The position numbers and the translations under genes are program-made. From assembly GCA_945873625.1 (NCBI GenBank), contig CAMCDS010000016.1, positions 1 to 48,428 of the forward strand: a stretch of DNA of 48,428 bases. The letters are read 5' to 3'. Of this stretch, positions 9,141 through 17,621 are shown piece after piece (position 1 is the stretch's first letter; every line of letters begins with the position of its first letter). The notes below the pieces were generated by a model, which saw only the letters and a list, made by a program, of their open reading frames with translations, had not been told where the DNA came from and did not search any database. Source of the DNA: an uncultured Porphyromonadaceae bacterium. GTDB lineage: Bacteria > Bacteroidota > Bacteroidia > Bacteroidales > Muribaculaceae.

Positions 9141-11459
9141 TTACTTCGCCACGCCCCATTTAGTGGGCACGGCACTCATGCGGAAGCGGAGCTCTCCGCC
9201 GCCGGTAAACTGGTCGTGGGTGATGAAGGGTGTGTCGATCGGGCGTCCGTTGAGCGTAACCGACTCGACGTAGGTGTTGTCTTTCGAGAAGTTGTCGGCC
9301 ACGATGTGGAGCTTCTTTCCGCCCGGCATATTGACCGTCATGCTCTCGAAGAGGGGGCGGCCGATGCTGTAGACGGGGCGTCCGGGGGCCACCTGATAGA
9401 TGCCCATGGCGTTCATTATCAGCCATGCCGACATCTGTCCGCAGTCTTCGTTGCCCGAGAGGCCGTCGTAGTCGTTGCGGTATTGCTCCTCGAAAATGCG
9501 GCCTATCAGCTCCTGGGTCTTCCAGGGACGTCCGGCATAGTTGTAGAGGTGGGTGATGTGGTGCGACGGCTCGTTGCCGTGGGCATACTGTCCGATGAGG
9601 CCGGTGATGTCGGCCGAGATAAGTTCGCCGACGAGCTCCGAGGGAGCCGAGAAGAGGGAATCGAGCTTGCCGACGAATGCCTCCTCGCCCCCCATGAGGT
9701 TCATGAGTCCCTCCACGTCGTGGGGCACGAACCATGTCCACTGCCATGCCGTGCCTTCGCAGTAGTCGTCGTTGCGGTGGTTGGACGAGAAGGGGTTGAA
9801 GGGCTCGCGCCATGAGCCGTCGCTCATCTTGCCGCGCATGAAGCGTGTGGACGGGTCGAAATAGTGCTCGTAGGCCTTGCCGAGACGGGCGTATTTCTCC
9901 TCGGTGGCCTTGTCGCCGGCTGCGCGTGCGAGCTGCGAGATGGCCCAGTCGTCGTAAGCGTATTCAAGTGCTTTGGCCACCGACTCATGGTCTTTGTCGG
10001 AGGGGACGTAGCCGATGGTGTTCTTGTAGTATTTGGCCGGCGGCATCAGACATTCCACCACTGCCGGAGGAGCCACGATGCCCTCTTTGTCGAACTCGGC
10101 GGCGCGCACCGAGGCTTTCAGGGCCTCGCCGACGTCGAACGTGTTTTGCCCCTTGGCCACGGCGTCGGCAAGCATGGCTGCCGTGTGGTAGCCGATCATG
10201 GTGCCGGTATAGTTTGAGGCGAGTTCCCACATCGGGAGTATGCCCCCCTCGCGCGCCTTGAGCAGGAGCGAGTTGAGGAAACGGTCGTTGAGCTCGGGGT
10301 CGATGATGGTCAGCAGCGGATGCAGGGCGCGGAAGGTGTCCCATGTGGAGAAGATGGTGTAGACCGGAGTGTCGGCCGACCCCTGCTTCGGTTTTCTGTC
10401 CATGCCGAGGTAGCGGCCGTCGGCGTCGGTGAAGAGGTTGGGCGCGATGGCGGTATGGTACAGGGCGGTATAGAACTTGGCGAGGTCGTCGGCGTCGGCA
10501 CCTTCGGGCACGTCGATTTTGGAAAGCCATTCGTTCCATTCGGCGCGTGCCGCCTCTCGGGTCGACTCGAAATCGAATCCGGGCATCTCCGCGGCCACGT
10601 TGGCGCGCGCTCCTTCACGGTCAACGGCCGATATGCCTACCTTGGCGAGGAGCTGTCCACCCGGCTTTATCCCCGGGAAACGGAGCAGTGCCTTGCATCG
10701 TGCGTAGGGACGCCCCTTGCTGTCGGTGATGGTGTCGTTGACATACGCCACCTTGAAAGGTTCGGAAAACTTCACGTAGAAGTATATCCCCTGGTCGAAG
10801 GCCCAGTATTTGGTCATCTTGTAGCCTTGAATCTCAGTGTCGCTCACGGCCTCCACGCTCATTTCCAGATTCTCCTGACGCTGGATGGAATAGTCCATGT
10901 CTACAATCATTCCAGCGTCGCCCGCCACGTTGCCGGGGAACGTGAACCGGTGGAGCGCCACGCGGTCAGTGGCGGTGGTCTCGGCGAGGATGCCGTATCG
11001 TTCGAGCATCACGCTGTAGTAACCCGGTTCGGCAGTCTCCCGCTCATGCGAGAACCGTGAGGCGTAGGGGAGGTTCTGGAGGGTGTCGGTCTGGCCGTCG
11101 ACGGTCTGCCTGCCGACGGTCGGCATAAGCAGTATGTCGCCGTAGTCGGCGCATCCGGTGCCTGACACGTGGGTATGCGAGAAGCCGTTTATCAGCGAGT
11201 CGGCCACGTAGTAGCCCGAGCAGGCGTCCCATCCGTCGATGCGGGTGTCGGGCGAGGGCTGTATCATGCCGTGGGGTGTAACGGCTCCGGGGAAGGTGTG
11301 TCCGTGTCCGCCTGTGCCTGTCATGGGATTGACGTAGGCCGCGTAGTCGCGTAGCGGCGCGCTCTTGCGGGGCATCTTCTTCTGCACGGGCAGGGCGGCG
11401 GCCGTCGCGGTGAGTCCGGCGGCGATAAGCAGGGTGTAAAGGTATATGGGTCTCTTCAT
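9141..11459 (-). CDS. GH92 alpha-mannosidase, CEGT type
   Basis: 772 residues from ATG 11459. An in-frame TTG six codons upstream would overlap the previous stop, but ATG gives the proper signal peptide (MKRPIYLYTLLIAAGLTATAA). No lipobox; probably periplasmic. Landmarks: NPMTGTGGHGHTFPGAVTPHG, GFSHTHVSGTGCADYGD, STWDTFRALHPLLTIIDPE, then CEGTAWQWTW (CEGT at 567-570) and GNEDCGQMSAW (669-679). Cys and Thr replace the outer residues of the HEGN motif, pointing to a +1 subsite unlike the alpha-1,2 enzymes. It starts 14 bases after the stop of the GH92 gene before it and ends 28 bases before the next. Confidence 0.92.
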   Translation of the reverse strand: MKRPIYLYTLLIAAGLTATAAALPVQKKMPRKSAPLRDYAAYVNPMTGTGGHGHTFPGAVTPHGMIQPSPDTRIDGWDACSGYYVADSLINGFSHTHVSGTGCADYGDILLMPTVGRQTVDGQTDTLQNLPYASRFSHERETAEPGYYSVMLERYGILAETTATDRVALHRFTFPGNVAGDAGMIVDMDYSIQRQENLEMSVEAVSDTEIQGYKMTKYWAFDQGIYFYVKFSEPFKVAYVNDTITDSKGRPYARCKALLRFPGIKPGGQLLAKVGISAVDREGARANVAAEMPGFDFESTREAARAEWNEWLSKIDVPEGADADDLAKFYTALYHTAIAPNLFTDADGRYLGMDRKPKQGSADTPVYTIFSTWDTFRALHPLLTIIDPELNDRFLNSLLLKAREGGILPMWELASNYTGTMIGYHTAAMLADAVAKGQNTFDVGEALKASVRAAEFDKEGIVAPPAVVECLMPPAKYYKNTIGYVPSDKDHESVAKALEYAYDDWAISQLARAAGDKATEEKYARLGKAYEHYFDPSTRFMRGKMSDGSWREPFNPFSSNHRNDDYCEGTAWQWTWFVPHDVEGLMNLMGGEEAFVGKLDSLFSAPSELVGELISADITGLIGQYAHGNEPSHHITHLYNYAGRPWKTQELIGRIFEEQYRNDYDGLSGNEDCGQMSAWLIMNAMGIYQVAPGRPVYSIGRPLFESMTVNMPGGKKLHIVADNFSKDNTYVESVTLNGRPIDTPFITHDQFTGGGELRFRMSAVPTKWGVAK

Positions 11460-11473
11460 CGTCGATGATTGTT

Positions 11474-13705
11474 TCAATGTTTCTTCCAGTGGTTGGTCTT
11501 GCGCGAGGTCATCTGCAGCTCGAGAGTGCCTCCGGCCATGATTTGCTCATGGGTGATTCTCGGGGCGTCGAGGGTCTTTCCGTTGAGCTTTGCCTTGGCG
11601 ATATATCTTTTCTCGTCTGTCAGGCCGATGGCCCTTATGGTGAACTTCTTGCCGCCGGGGAGCCGTATCTCGCTGTGGTCGAACAGGGGAGTGCCCAGCT
11701 CGTAGACTCCTCCGACGGGATTGAGCGGATAGAAGCCGAGCGAGGAGAGCACATACCATGCCGACATCTGCCCCATGTCTTCGTTGCCGGGGAGGCCCGA
11801 GGGGGTGTCGGTGTAGAGTTCGGTCATTATCCTGTAGAGCCAGTCGGCGCCTTTCCAGGGTGAGGAGGTATAGTTGTATAGATAGGGGTAATGGTGTGCC
11901 GGCTCGTTGCCGTGGGCATACTGTCCGATCATTCCGGTGGCGAAGATGGGGAGCTTCACAGAGGGGTCGGTCTTGTGGGTGGTCATGCTGTCGAGCTTCG
12001 CCTCGAGGGCGTCGGGTCCTCCGAAGAGGCTTATCATACCCTCGACGTCGTGCTGCACGGAGAAGAGGTATTGCCACGAATTGCTCTCGCAGATGTCTTC
12101 GGTGTAGGCGTCGGGGTTGAACGGCGCTACAAACCGGCCGTCGGGCAGGCGGTTCTGGAAGAATCCGGTGGCGGGGTTGTAGGTGTTGGCGTAGTTTTTC
12201 GAGCGTTTCAGGAACTCCTCGTATATTTTCTTGTCGCCGAGGCGCTTGGCCAGCATGGCGATGGAGTAGTCGTCGAATGCGTATTCGAGGGTTTTCGACA
12301 CCTGCCAGTTATCTCCTTCGCGCACGGGGACATAGCCGAGGTCGATGAAATCGCCGAGCTGGCGGTAGTCGCGTTTGCGTGCCGTGGCCACCATCAGGTC
12401 GAGGGCCTTGCGGGCGTCGAGGTTGCCGAGACCCTTGATGATCGCGTCGGCGATGATGGGGGCAGAGTGGTAGCCGATCATCATGTCGGTCTCCGAACCC
12501 CAGAGGTTCCATACCGGCAGGCGACCGTTCTGAATGCCGAACTCAAGCAGCGAACGGGCCATGTCGCCGGCCTTTCCGGGGTCGACTATGGTGTAGAGGG
12601 GATGGGCGGCGCGGTACGTGTCCCACGTCGAGAAGGTCGAATAGTTGGTCCATCCGGCGGCCTTGTGTATACGGCCGTCGGGACCGGGATACGAGCCGTC
12701 GGCGTCGCAGAATATGGTCGGGGCTATGAGCGCGTGATAGAGAGCTGTGTAGAAAATCTTTCGGCGGCGCGGATCGTCGGTCGATACGCTGATGCGTCCG
12801 AGCAGTTCGTTCCAAGCCTTGCGTGTGGCGGCCTCGGCGCGGTCGAAGTCGGGTTCGGGCGACTCCGCACGCAGGTTGGCGAGGGCGGCTTCCGTGCCCG
12901 TGGGCGAGAGGGCTGTGGCGAGGGTGATGCTTTCGCCCTGAGAGGTATTGAAGCGGAATGTGGCCGTCTCGCCGCGTCCGGTGTAGATTCCGTCGGCATA
13001 GAGAGCCACGGTGTCAATGTCCGTCTGCGTGAACGGACGCGAGAAGCGCGTGGCGAACCATACCTTCTGGTTGCGTGCCCATCCGTCGGAGAAACGGTAG
13101 CCGACGATTGTAACCGAGTCTATCACCGTGATTCTCGAATCGCGCGTGGCGTCCCAGTTCATTGCCTTGGCGAGGTTGAGGATTACGGCCGCGCTGTCGG
13201 GGCGCGTGAACGTGTATCTCTGCAGTCCTACGCGCGGCGTGGCGGTCAGCTCGACGTCGATTCCATAGTCGGAGAGCGTAACCTTATAGTATCCGGCGCG
13301 GGCCGATTCAGAGTCGTGTGAGAAGCGTGAGTGTATGCCCAGCGGGGCTTCGGCCTCACGGGCGGGAAGCGTTACGGGCATGAAGGATATGTCGTAGAGG
13401 TCGCCGGCCCCGGTGCCGCTGAGGTGGGTGTGGGAGAAACCGGCTATCGTGGAGTCGGGATAGAAATAGCCGGATATGCGGTCCCAGCCGGGGAGACCGT
13501 TGTCGGGGCTGAGCTGCACCATGCCGAACGGAGCCTGGGCGCCGGGATATGTGTTGCCTGTGAAGTCTGTGCCAATGAATGGGTCCGTTTCCGCCACCGG
13601 ATCGGATGCGGCGGTGCCGTTGCCCGGTGAACAGCCGGCGGCAACGGTAAGCAGGGAAATCAGAGGGAGAGCGAAGGCGAGGATCGGTCCGGATAGTATT
13701 TTCAT
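11474..13705 (-). CDS. GH92 alpha-mannosidase lipoprotein, CESN type
   Basis: 743 residues. Unlike its three paralogues it has a lipoprotein signal (LLTVAAGCSPGN, Cys25), so it is membrane-anchored. The acidic surface-export signal usual in Bacteroides is weak here, so inner leaflet or cell surface is open. Landmarks: DPFIGTDFTGNTYPGAQAPFG, GFSHTHLSGTGAGDLYD, STWDTYRAAHPLYTIVDPG, CESNSWQYLF (CESN at 539-542) and GNEDMGQMSAW (640-650). The HEGN-equivalent loop is changed at positions 1 and 3, so linkage specificity probably differs from the others. It follows the ROK gene after a 79-base gap that holds a hairpin. Confidence 0.92.
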   Translation of the reverse strand: MKILSGPILAFALPLISLLTVAAGCSPGNGTAASDPVAETDPFIGTDFTGNTYPGAQAPFGMVQLSPDNGLPGWDRISGYFYPDSTIAGFSHTHLSGTGAGDLYDISFMPVTLPAREAEAPLGIHSRFSHDSESARAGYYKVTLSDYGIDVELTATPRVGLQRYTFTRPDSAAVILNLAKAMNWDATRDSRITVIDSVTIVGYRFSDGWARNQKVWFATRFSRPFTQTDIDTVALYADGIYTGRGETATFRFNTSQGESITLATALSPTGTEAALANLRAESPEPDFDRAEAATRKAWNELLGRISVSTDDPRRRKIFYTALYHALIAPTIFCDADGSYPGPDGRIHKAAGWTNYSTFSTWDTYRAAHPLYTIVDPGKAGDMARSLLEFGIQNGRLPVWNLWGSETDMMIGYHSAPIIADAIIKGLGNLDARKALDLMVATARKRDYRQLGDFIDLGYVPVREGDNWQVSKTLEYAFDDYSIAMLAKRLGDKKIYEEFLKRSKNYANTYNPATGFFQNRLPDGRFVAPFNPDAYTEDICESNSWQYLFSVQHDVEGMISLFGGPDALEAKLDSMTTHKTDPSVKLPIFATGMIGQYAHGNEPAHHYPYLYNYTSSPWKGADWLYRIMTELYTDTPSGLPGNEDMGQMSAWYVLSSLGFYPLNPVGGVYELGTPLFDHSEIRLPGGKKFTIRAIGLTDEKRYIAKAKLNGKTLDAPRITHEQIMAGGTLELQMTSRKTNHWKKH

Positions 13706-13744
13706 GCGTATCTGATTAACGGAAACGGAGATAGTTTATTTTAA

Positions 13745-13774
13745 GGACAGCCCCGAAATGCTCCGGGACTGTCC
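13745..13774 (-). other. Intercistronic hairpin between ROK kinase and GH92 genes
   Basis: GGACAG (13745-13750) pairs with CTGTCC (13769-13774), then CCC with GGG with one bulged A. It lies in the 79-base gap between the ROK stop and the next GH92 start, in an operon whose other gaps are 2-31 bases. The downstream side on the minus strand (TTAAAATAAAC) is AT-rich but not a clean T-run. It could be a partial terminator, an RNA-processing site or a stabilising stem-loop. Confidence 0.55.
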
Positions 13775-13784
13775 GGAGACGGGA

Positions 13785-14903
13785 TTACAAATTTTCTTTA
13801 TCCTCCGCCCTGTCGAGCTGCGAGAGGGCGTAGGTGTAGGCGCCGATAGAGATGGCTGTCGACGCGCCGAGACGGGAGATGATGATGCCGGTGCGCTTCA
13901 TCGGGTCGTAGGTTACGGTGTCGTCCGAGCCGTAGATTTTTATCTTGCGGGCTTCGCCGAGAGCGAATCTGCGGAACTCCTCCTCGTCGTCGAGGTCGAA
14001 CACACTCATCTGCACCCGGCCGAGCTGCTCACCTTCGATGGTATTGATGGTGGAGCGGAGTCTGGCGAGGAGCGCCGGCATGAAGTGGCGTGCGGCGCCG
14101 GTGAGTCCGCCGCCGACCACAATCAGCGAGTCGGTGAGCGTAACGGCCGTTGCCATGGCGTCGCCGGCAGCCTCGCCGAAGAGGCGGAAGCTCTCGCGTG
14201 CGGCTTCGGCGTCGCCGGGGGCATTGCCGTCGGCGATGTCGCATATATCTTTCGGAGTGAGTTTTTCGGGAGCGTCGGCCACGCGGTCGCGATATTCGCG
14301 GACTATGGCGCGTATCGACACGAAGTCCTCAACCATTACCGAGCTGTCGCGACCCGAGGGGAGGCAGAAAGTCTCGACACATGAGTTGTTGCCGAGGTTG
14401 AGGCTTCCGTCGATTACCTCGCCGATGCCGAAGCCCGTGCCGAAGGTATAGCCCAGCATGTTGCGGTACTGGCGTTCGCCGCCCAGCTCGGCCACGCGGC
14501 GGTTGATTTCGGGAAGGGCGCCGGCCATGGCCTCGCCGAAAGCGAAGAGGTCGCCGTCGTTGTTGATGAAGACGGGGAGGCCGAACTCCCTTTCGAGGAA
14601 GGGGCCGAGAGCCACGCCGTCGCGGAACGACGGGAAGTTGGGTAGGAATCCGCCGACGATTCCCGACTTATAGTCGGCCGGGCCGGGAAAGGCGAACGAG
14701 ATGGCGCAGGGCTTCTCGTCGAGGAGGTCGATTACGGTCTTGAAGCCGTTGACCATCGACTGCAGGCAGAGGGCGAGATTGTCGGCCCGCGAGGGGATGG
14801 TAACCGGGTCGATGATGAACTCGCATCCGCGCATGGCTCCGAACACGAGGTTGGTGCCTCCCGCGTCGAGGGTAACTACAATTCTATTGTCGTGGTTATA
14901 CAT
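13785..14903 (-). CDS. ROK-family sugar kinase lacking the usual zinc motif
   Basis: Cytoplasmic protein of 372 residues with the ASKHA kinase fold. Seen: the phosphate loop LDAGGTN (12-18), FPGPADYKSGIVGG (72-85), the catalytic-Asp segment NNDGDLFAFGE (114-124) and GYTFGTGFGIGEVIDG (151-166). The region that in most ROK proteins carries His plus CxCGxxGCxE reads GNNSCVETFCLPSGRDSSVMVEDF (171-194, shown here in part only as VETFCLPSGRD), with neither the His nor the Cys cluster. The expected role is ATP-dependent phosphorylation of mannose released by GH92 or of GlcNAc released by GH130; the sequence does not decide. It is also longer than the usual 300 residues, with an extended C-terminus (about 300-372). 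Strong hairpins flank the gene on both sides. Confidence 0.82.
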   Translation of the reverse strand: MYNHDNRIVVTLDAGGTNLVFGAMRGCEFIIDPVTIPSRADNLALCLQSMVNGFKTVIDLLDEKPCAISFAFPGPADYKSGIVGGFLPNFPSFRDGVALGPFLEREFGLPVFINNDGDLFAFGEAMAGALPEINRRVAELGGERQYRNMLGYTFGTGFGIGEVIDGSLNLGNNSCVETFCLPSGRDSSVMVEDFVSIRAIVREYRDRVADAPEKLTPKDICDIADGNAPGDAEAARESFRLFGEAAGDAMATAVTLTDSLIVVGGGLTGAARHFMPALLARLRSTINTIEGEQLGRVQMSVFDLDDEEEFRRFALGEARKIKIYGSDDTVTYDPMKRTGIIISRLGASTAISIGAYTYALSQLDRAEDKENL

Positions 14904-14924
14904 GGTTCTGTAATAAATGTGGAC

Positions 14925-14955
14925 GCCGGTCCGGGACGCTCTGTCCCGGACCGGC
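14925..14955 (-). other. Strong intercistronic hairpin between GH18 and ROK genes
   Basis: A perfect 12-base inverted repeat: GCCGGTCCGGGA (14925-14936) and TCCCGGACCGGC (14944-14955) with a 7-base loop. It lies in the 60-base gap between the GH18 stop and the ROK start. There is no T-run after it on the minus strand, so full termination is unlikely. Attenuation, endonuclease processing or 3-prime-end protection of the upstream surface-protein mRNA are the likelier roles. Confidence 0.65.
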
Positions 14956-14963
14956 GCCGGTTG

Positions 14964-16403
14964 TCAATAGTCTTTGGGATACCAGCTTCCGTCGTAGTCG
15001 ATCTCGCCGTTCCAGAAGTCCCTGGCCACCTGTCCGACATCATTGAGGATGAAGCGGGTGAGTCCGTAGGTGGGGCTGCACTGGAAGTTGTAGATCATCA
15101 GGGCTCCGTAGCCCTCCTTCCGCATTCCGGTGAGCGAGAAGAGTCCGGTCCAGCTGGGGTTGGATGGAATCCACTGCGACCAGTCGGAGCAGTTCCACGA
15201 GCCGGTGCCGGCCTGGTCCTGACGCAGTCCGGGATAGGTGCTCACGGGGTTGTCGGTTACCTTATAGTCGTTGAGCACGTAGTCCCATATTTCCGAAGGC
15301 TGCATGCCGTTGACGGCCACGCTTCTGTAGAGGGCCTGGTAGCGGTAGCTGAGAAGCAGGCGCGAAGGCTGGGCGCAGCGGATTTCGTAGGCGAGGCGCG
15401 AAGCGGCTTCGGTCGACTGGCGGACGAATCCGGGTATCTTCCCTTCCTTGGCGGCTTCATAGTCGGTATATTCGTCGTCGAGGAAGATGCCGTCGAGCTG
15501 ATAGGCGTCGCACACCTGCTTCACCTCCTTGGCAAACTCACGTGCCCGCTCGTTGCCGAGGGTCGAGACGCCCGAGATGTCGTGGTTGCCGAGGATGCCG
15601 AGCACCACCTTGATGCCTCTCTGCTGCAGGGGCACGATGTATTTCTGGCGTTGGTCGAGCAGGGCCTGCACGTTCTCGTTGCGGCTCACGTAGACGCGGC
15701 CGGTGGCGGCGTCGTAGTTGATGTTGGCCGAGAAGAGAACCACGATGTCGAAGAACTGCTTGCCCGAACCCTTCATCGTGAATCCGAGGGCGTTGAGCGG
15801 GTTGTGGTCGTTCACCTCAAAGACGCCGACAATCTTCATGCCGGGTTTCCCCTCGAAGAGCTTTTCGGTTCCGGGGAAGGCAGTAACGTCCTGCACGAGA
15901 ATCACGTAGCCGTCGGCGCCACCCGAGAGCACGCCGTTGTCGACGTTTACCTTCAGGGGCACGGCATAGACCGTCGAGGGGTCGAGGCTGCCGTCGGAGG
16001 TGAGGCTCACGCCCATGGGAGCCGAGGAGAGCGAGCCTTCGGCGAGGGTCATCTTTCCGCCGTCGGCAAGCGACACCCTGTCGGCCGGGAAGGCGGGCAC
16101 TTCGGTGGCGTTGCCGGAGTTGTAGCGTTCGAGCACTTCGGGGTCGTAGGAGAGGGTGGCGGTAACGTTGCCCGCGGGAGCCTTCGACGAGCGGAGGTAG
16201 AGGTCGAGCGTGAAGCTTTTGCTGAACTCCACATATCCGACATCCGTGCGGCCGTTGCCGTCCGATACGTAGACCACATTTCCGTCAGGGCTCTCAATCA
16301 CGCCCGTGTCGGCGCCTCCGAGATATATTTCGCTCTTGTCGCATGAGGCCATGGTAGCCGCCGCGGTCAGTAAGATGAGCGATTTTATGATATTCTTTAT
16401 CAT
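14964..16403 (-). CDS. GH18 endo-beta-N-acetylglucosaminidase lipoprotein (Endo-F1/H-like)
   Basis: 479 residues. Lipoprotein signal TMASCDKSE (Cys21) with nearby acidic residues, consistent with surface display. Residues about 25-175 form an N-terminal beta-sandwich of the DUF1735 kind (SADG..DPEVLERYN, YAVPLKVNV). Residues about 185-479 form the GH18 barrel. The catalytic motif is LDGIFLDDEYTDY (303-315), with Glu311 as expected proton donor and Asp309 as partner. This closely follows the DGVFFDDEYS-type motif of Endo F1 and Endo H. It should cleave between the two core GlcNAc residues of high-mannose N-glycans on glycoproteins, as the B. thetaiotaomicron homologue BT3987 does. It follows the LamG lipoprotein gene by 31 bases. 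Confidence 0.9.
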   Translation of the reverse strand: MIKNIIKSLILLTAAATMASCDKSEIYLGGADTGVIESPDGNVVYVSDGNGRTDVGYVEFSKSFTLDLYLRSSKAPAGNVTATLSYDPEVLERYNSGNATEVPAFPADRVSLADGGKMTLAEGSLSSAPMGVSLTSDGSLDPSTVYAVPLKVNVDNGVLSGGADGYVILVQDVTAFPGTEKLFEGKPGMKIVGVFEVNDHNPLNALGFTMKGSGKQFFDIVVLFSANINYDAATGRVYVSRNENVQALLDQRQKYIVPLQQRGIKVVLGILGNHDISGVSTLGNERAREFAKEVKQVCDAYQLDGIFLDDEYTDYEAAKEGKIPGFVRQSTEAASRLAYEIRCAQPSRLLLSYRYQALYRSVAVNGMQPSEIWDYVLNDYKVTDNPVSTYPGLRQDQAGTGSWNCSDWSQWIPSNPSWTGLFSLTGMRKEGYGALMIYNFQCSPTYGLTRFILNDVGQVARDFWNGEIDYDGSWYPKDY

Positions 16404-16434
16404 TTCTTTCTCTTTTTGGAATGTTGACTTGGGT

Positions 16435-17601
16435 TTATTTGGCTGGGAGGTTTACGGGGAGCCATTCCGGCGCCTCGTTGCATTGCAGGTCGTAGCCGTT
16501 GGCGTAGTCGTGGATGGTGTTGCCGGCGCCTTCGTCCATCTTCCAGTAGGCTGCGAGTCCCTCGGAGTCGGGCTCCACGGTGTAGAAATGGAATGGGGCG
16601 TTGATTTCCTCGGGGGTGAGGATGCGGTTCCATACGCGCAGCTCGCTCATATAGCCGTTCCACCATCTGTTGGCGTCGTAGGCATAGCCGACGTAGAATC
16701 CGCGCGGGCCGTCGGTGATGTCGCCTGAAGCGGTGTTCCAGTCGACGGCGGTGCGGTAGCCTCCGGTCTGCGTTGAGCCTTTCTGCACACCGTTGAAGTA
16801 GACCTTACATTCTCCGGTCTTGGTGTCGTAGGTGAGCGTCAGGAATGTCCACTTGTTGGTGTCGAACGTCCATGCCGGGTCGGTGATGTTGCCCGATGCG
16901 GTGGCCAGCTGGAGCTGGTTGGCCGGAATGCCGGCGTCGCCGACGCGCACGAGGAACTGGCCTTCGATGCCCATCACGGTGGCGAGCATGTTGGGGAAGT
17001 CGGTCGGATAGAGCAGCGCCTCGACAGTGATCTGCGTCATGGCGTCAAGCTCGTTGGCCTGGTTGCCGCGGGCGAAGAGGGCATAGTTGCGGGTCATGCC
17101 GGCAACGGTCGAAACCAGAGCGGCCTCCTTGACGACGAAATAGTAGGTGTCGTTGGAGAGGGCGCTGATCCGGCTCGTCATCCTGACGGGGAGCAGATAG
17201 GTCTTAGTCAGGTCGAGGGTGTTGAGCCCGTTGAACTTCACGGCCACCTTGCCGGTGGTGTTGCCGGCGGCGGGAATCACGGCCACTGACTCGGGGATGC
17301 TGTAGTATCCTTCGGGGAGCATCTCGTAGTCGGTGGAATAGAGCTCGTTGTAGACAGCCACACGGCTTTCGTCGGCGGCGAAGGTTACCTCGACGTCGGT
17401 GTCAGCCTTCTTGGCGATGCAGGCCTCGACATACCCTGTGACGGTGCCGGTCGTAGGCTTGACGTTGATGGTCGACGACGTGTCGGCCACGGGGGCGAAG
17501 ATGCTGTTGTCGATTTTTTCGGTGTCGTCCTGACATGAGGCTGCTCCGATGAGGAGAGCCAGCGCCGGAACGGCAGCGGAAATATATGATTTCAGTTTCA
17601 T
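16435..17601 (-). CDS. Surface glycan-binding lipoprotein, DUF1735 plus LamG domain
   Basis: 388 residues. Lipobox IGAASCQDDTEK (Cys23); the QDD directly after the Cys is a good Bacteroides surface-export signal. Residues about 40-160 resemble DUF1735 (VAVYNELYSTDYEMLPEGYY, then a KTYLLPVRM strand). Residues about 170-385 form a concanavalin/LamG-like jelly roll (WTFLTLTYDTKTGECKVYFNG, GFYVGYAYDANRWWNGYMSELRVWNR in two parts, LTPEEI). No catalytic residues are expected; the role is to hold N-glycan at the cell surface for the GH18 enzyme and SusCD. The corresponding gene in the B. thetaiotaomicron high-mannose locus is at the same relative place (BT3986, from memory). Confidence 0.83.
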   Translation of the reverse strand: MKLKSYISAAVPALALLIGAASCQDDTEKIDNSIFAPVADTSSTINVKPTTGTVTGYVEACIAKKADTDVEVTFAADESRVAVYNELYSTDYEMLPEGYYSIPESVAVIPAAGNTTGKVAVKFNGLNTLDLTKTYLLPVRMTSRISALSNDTYYFVVKEAALVSTVAGMTRNYALFARGNQANELDAMTQITVEALLYPTDFPNMLATVMGIEGQFLVRVGDAGIPANQLQLATASGNITDPAWTFDTNKWTFLTLTYDTKTGECKVYFNGVQKGSTQTGGYRTAVDWNTASGDITDGPRGFYVGYAYDANRWWNGYMSELRVWNRILTPEEINAPFHFYTVEPDSEGLAAYWKMDEGAGNTIHDYANGYDLQCNEAPEWLPVNLPAK

Positions 17602-17621
17602 GTTCGTTGGTTTTTGAGCTT

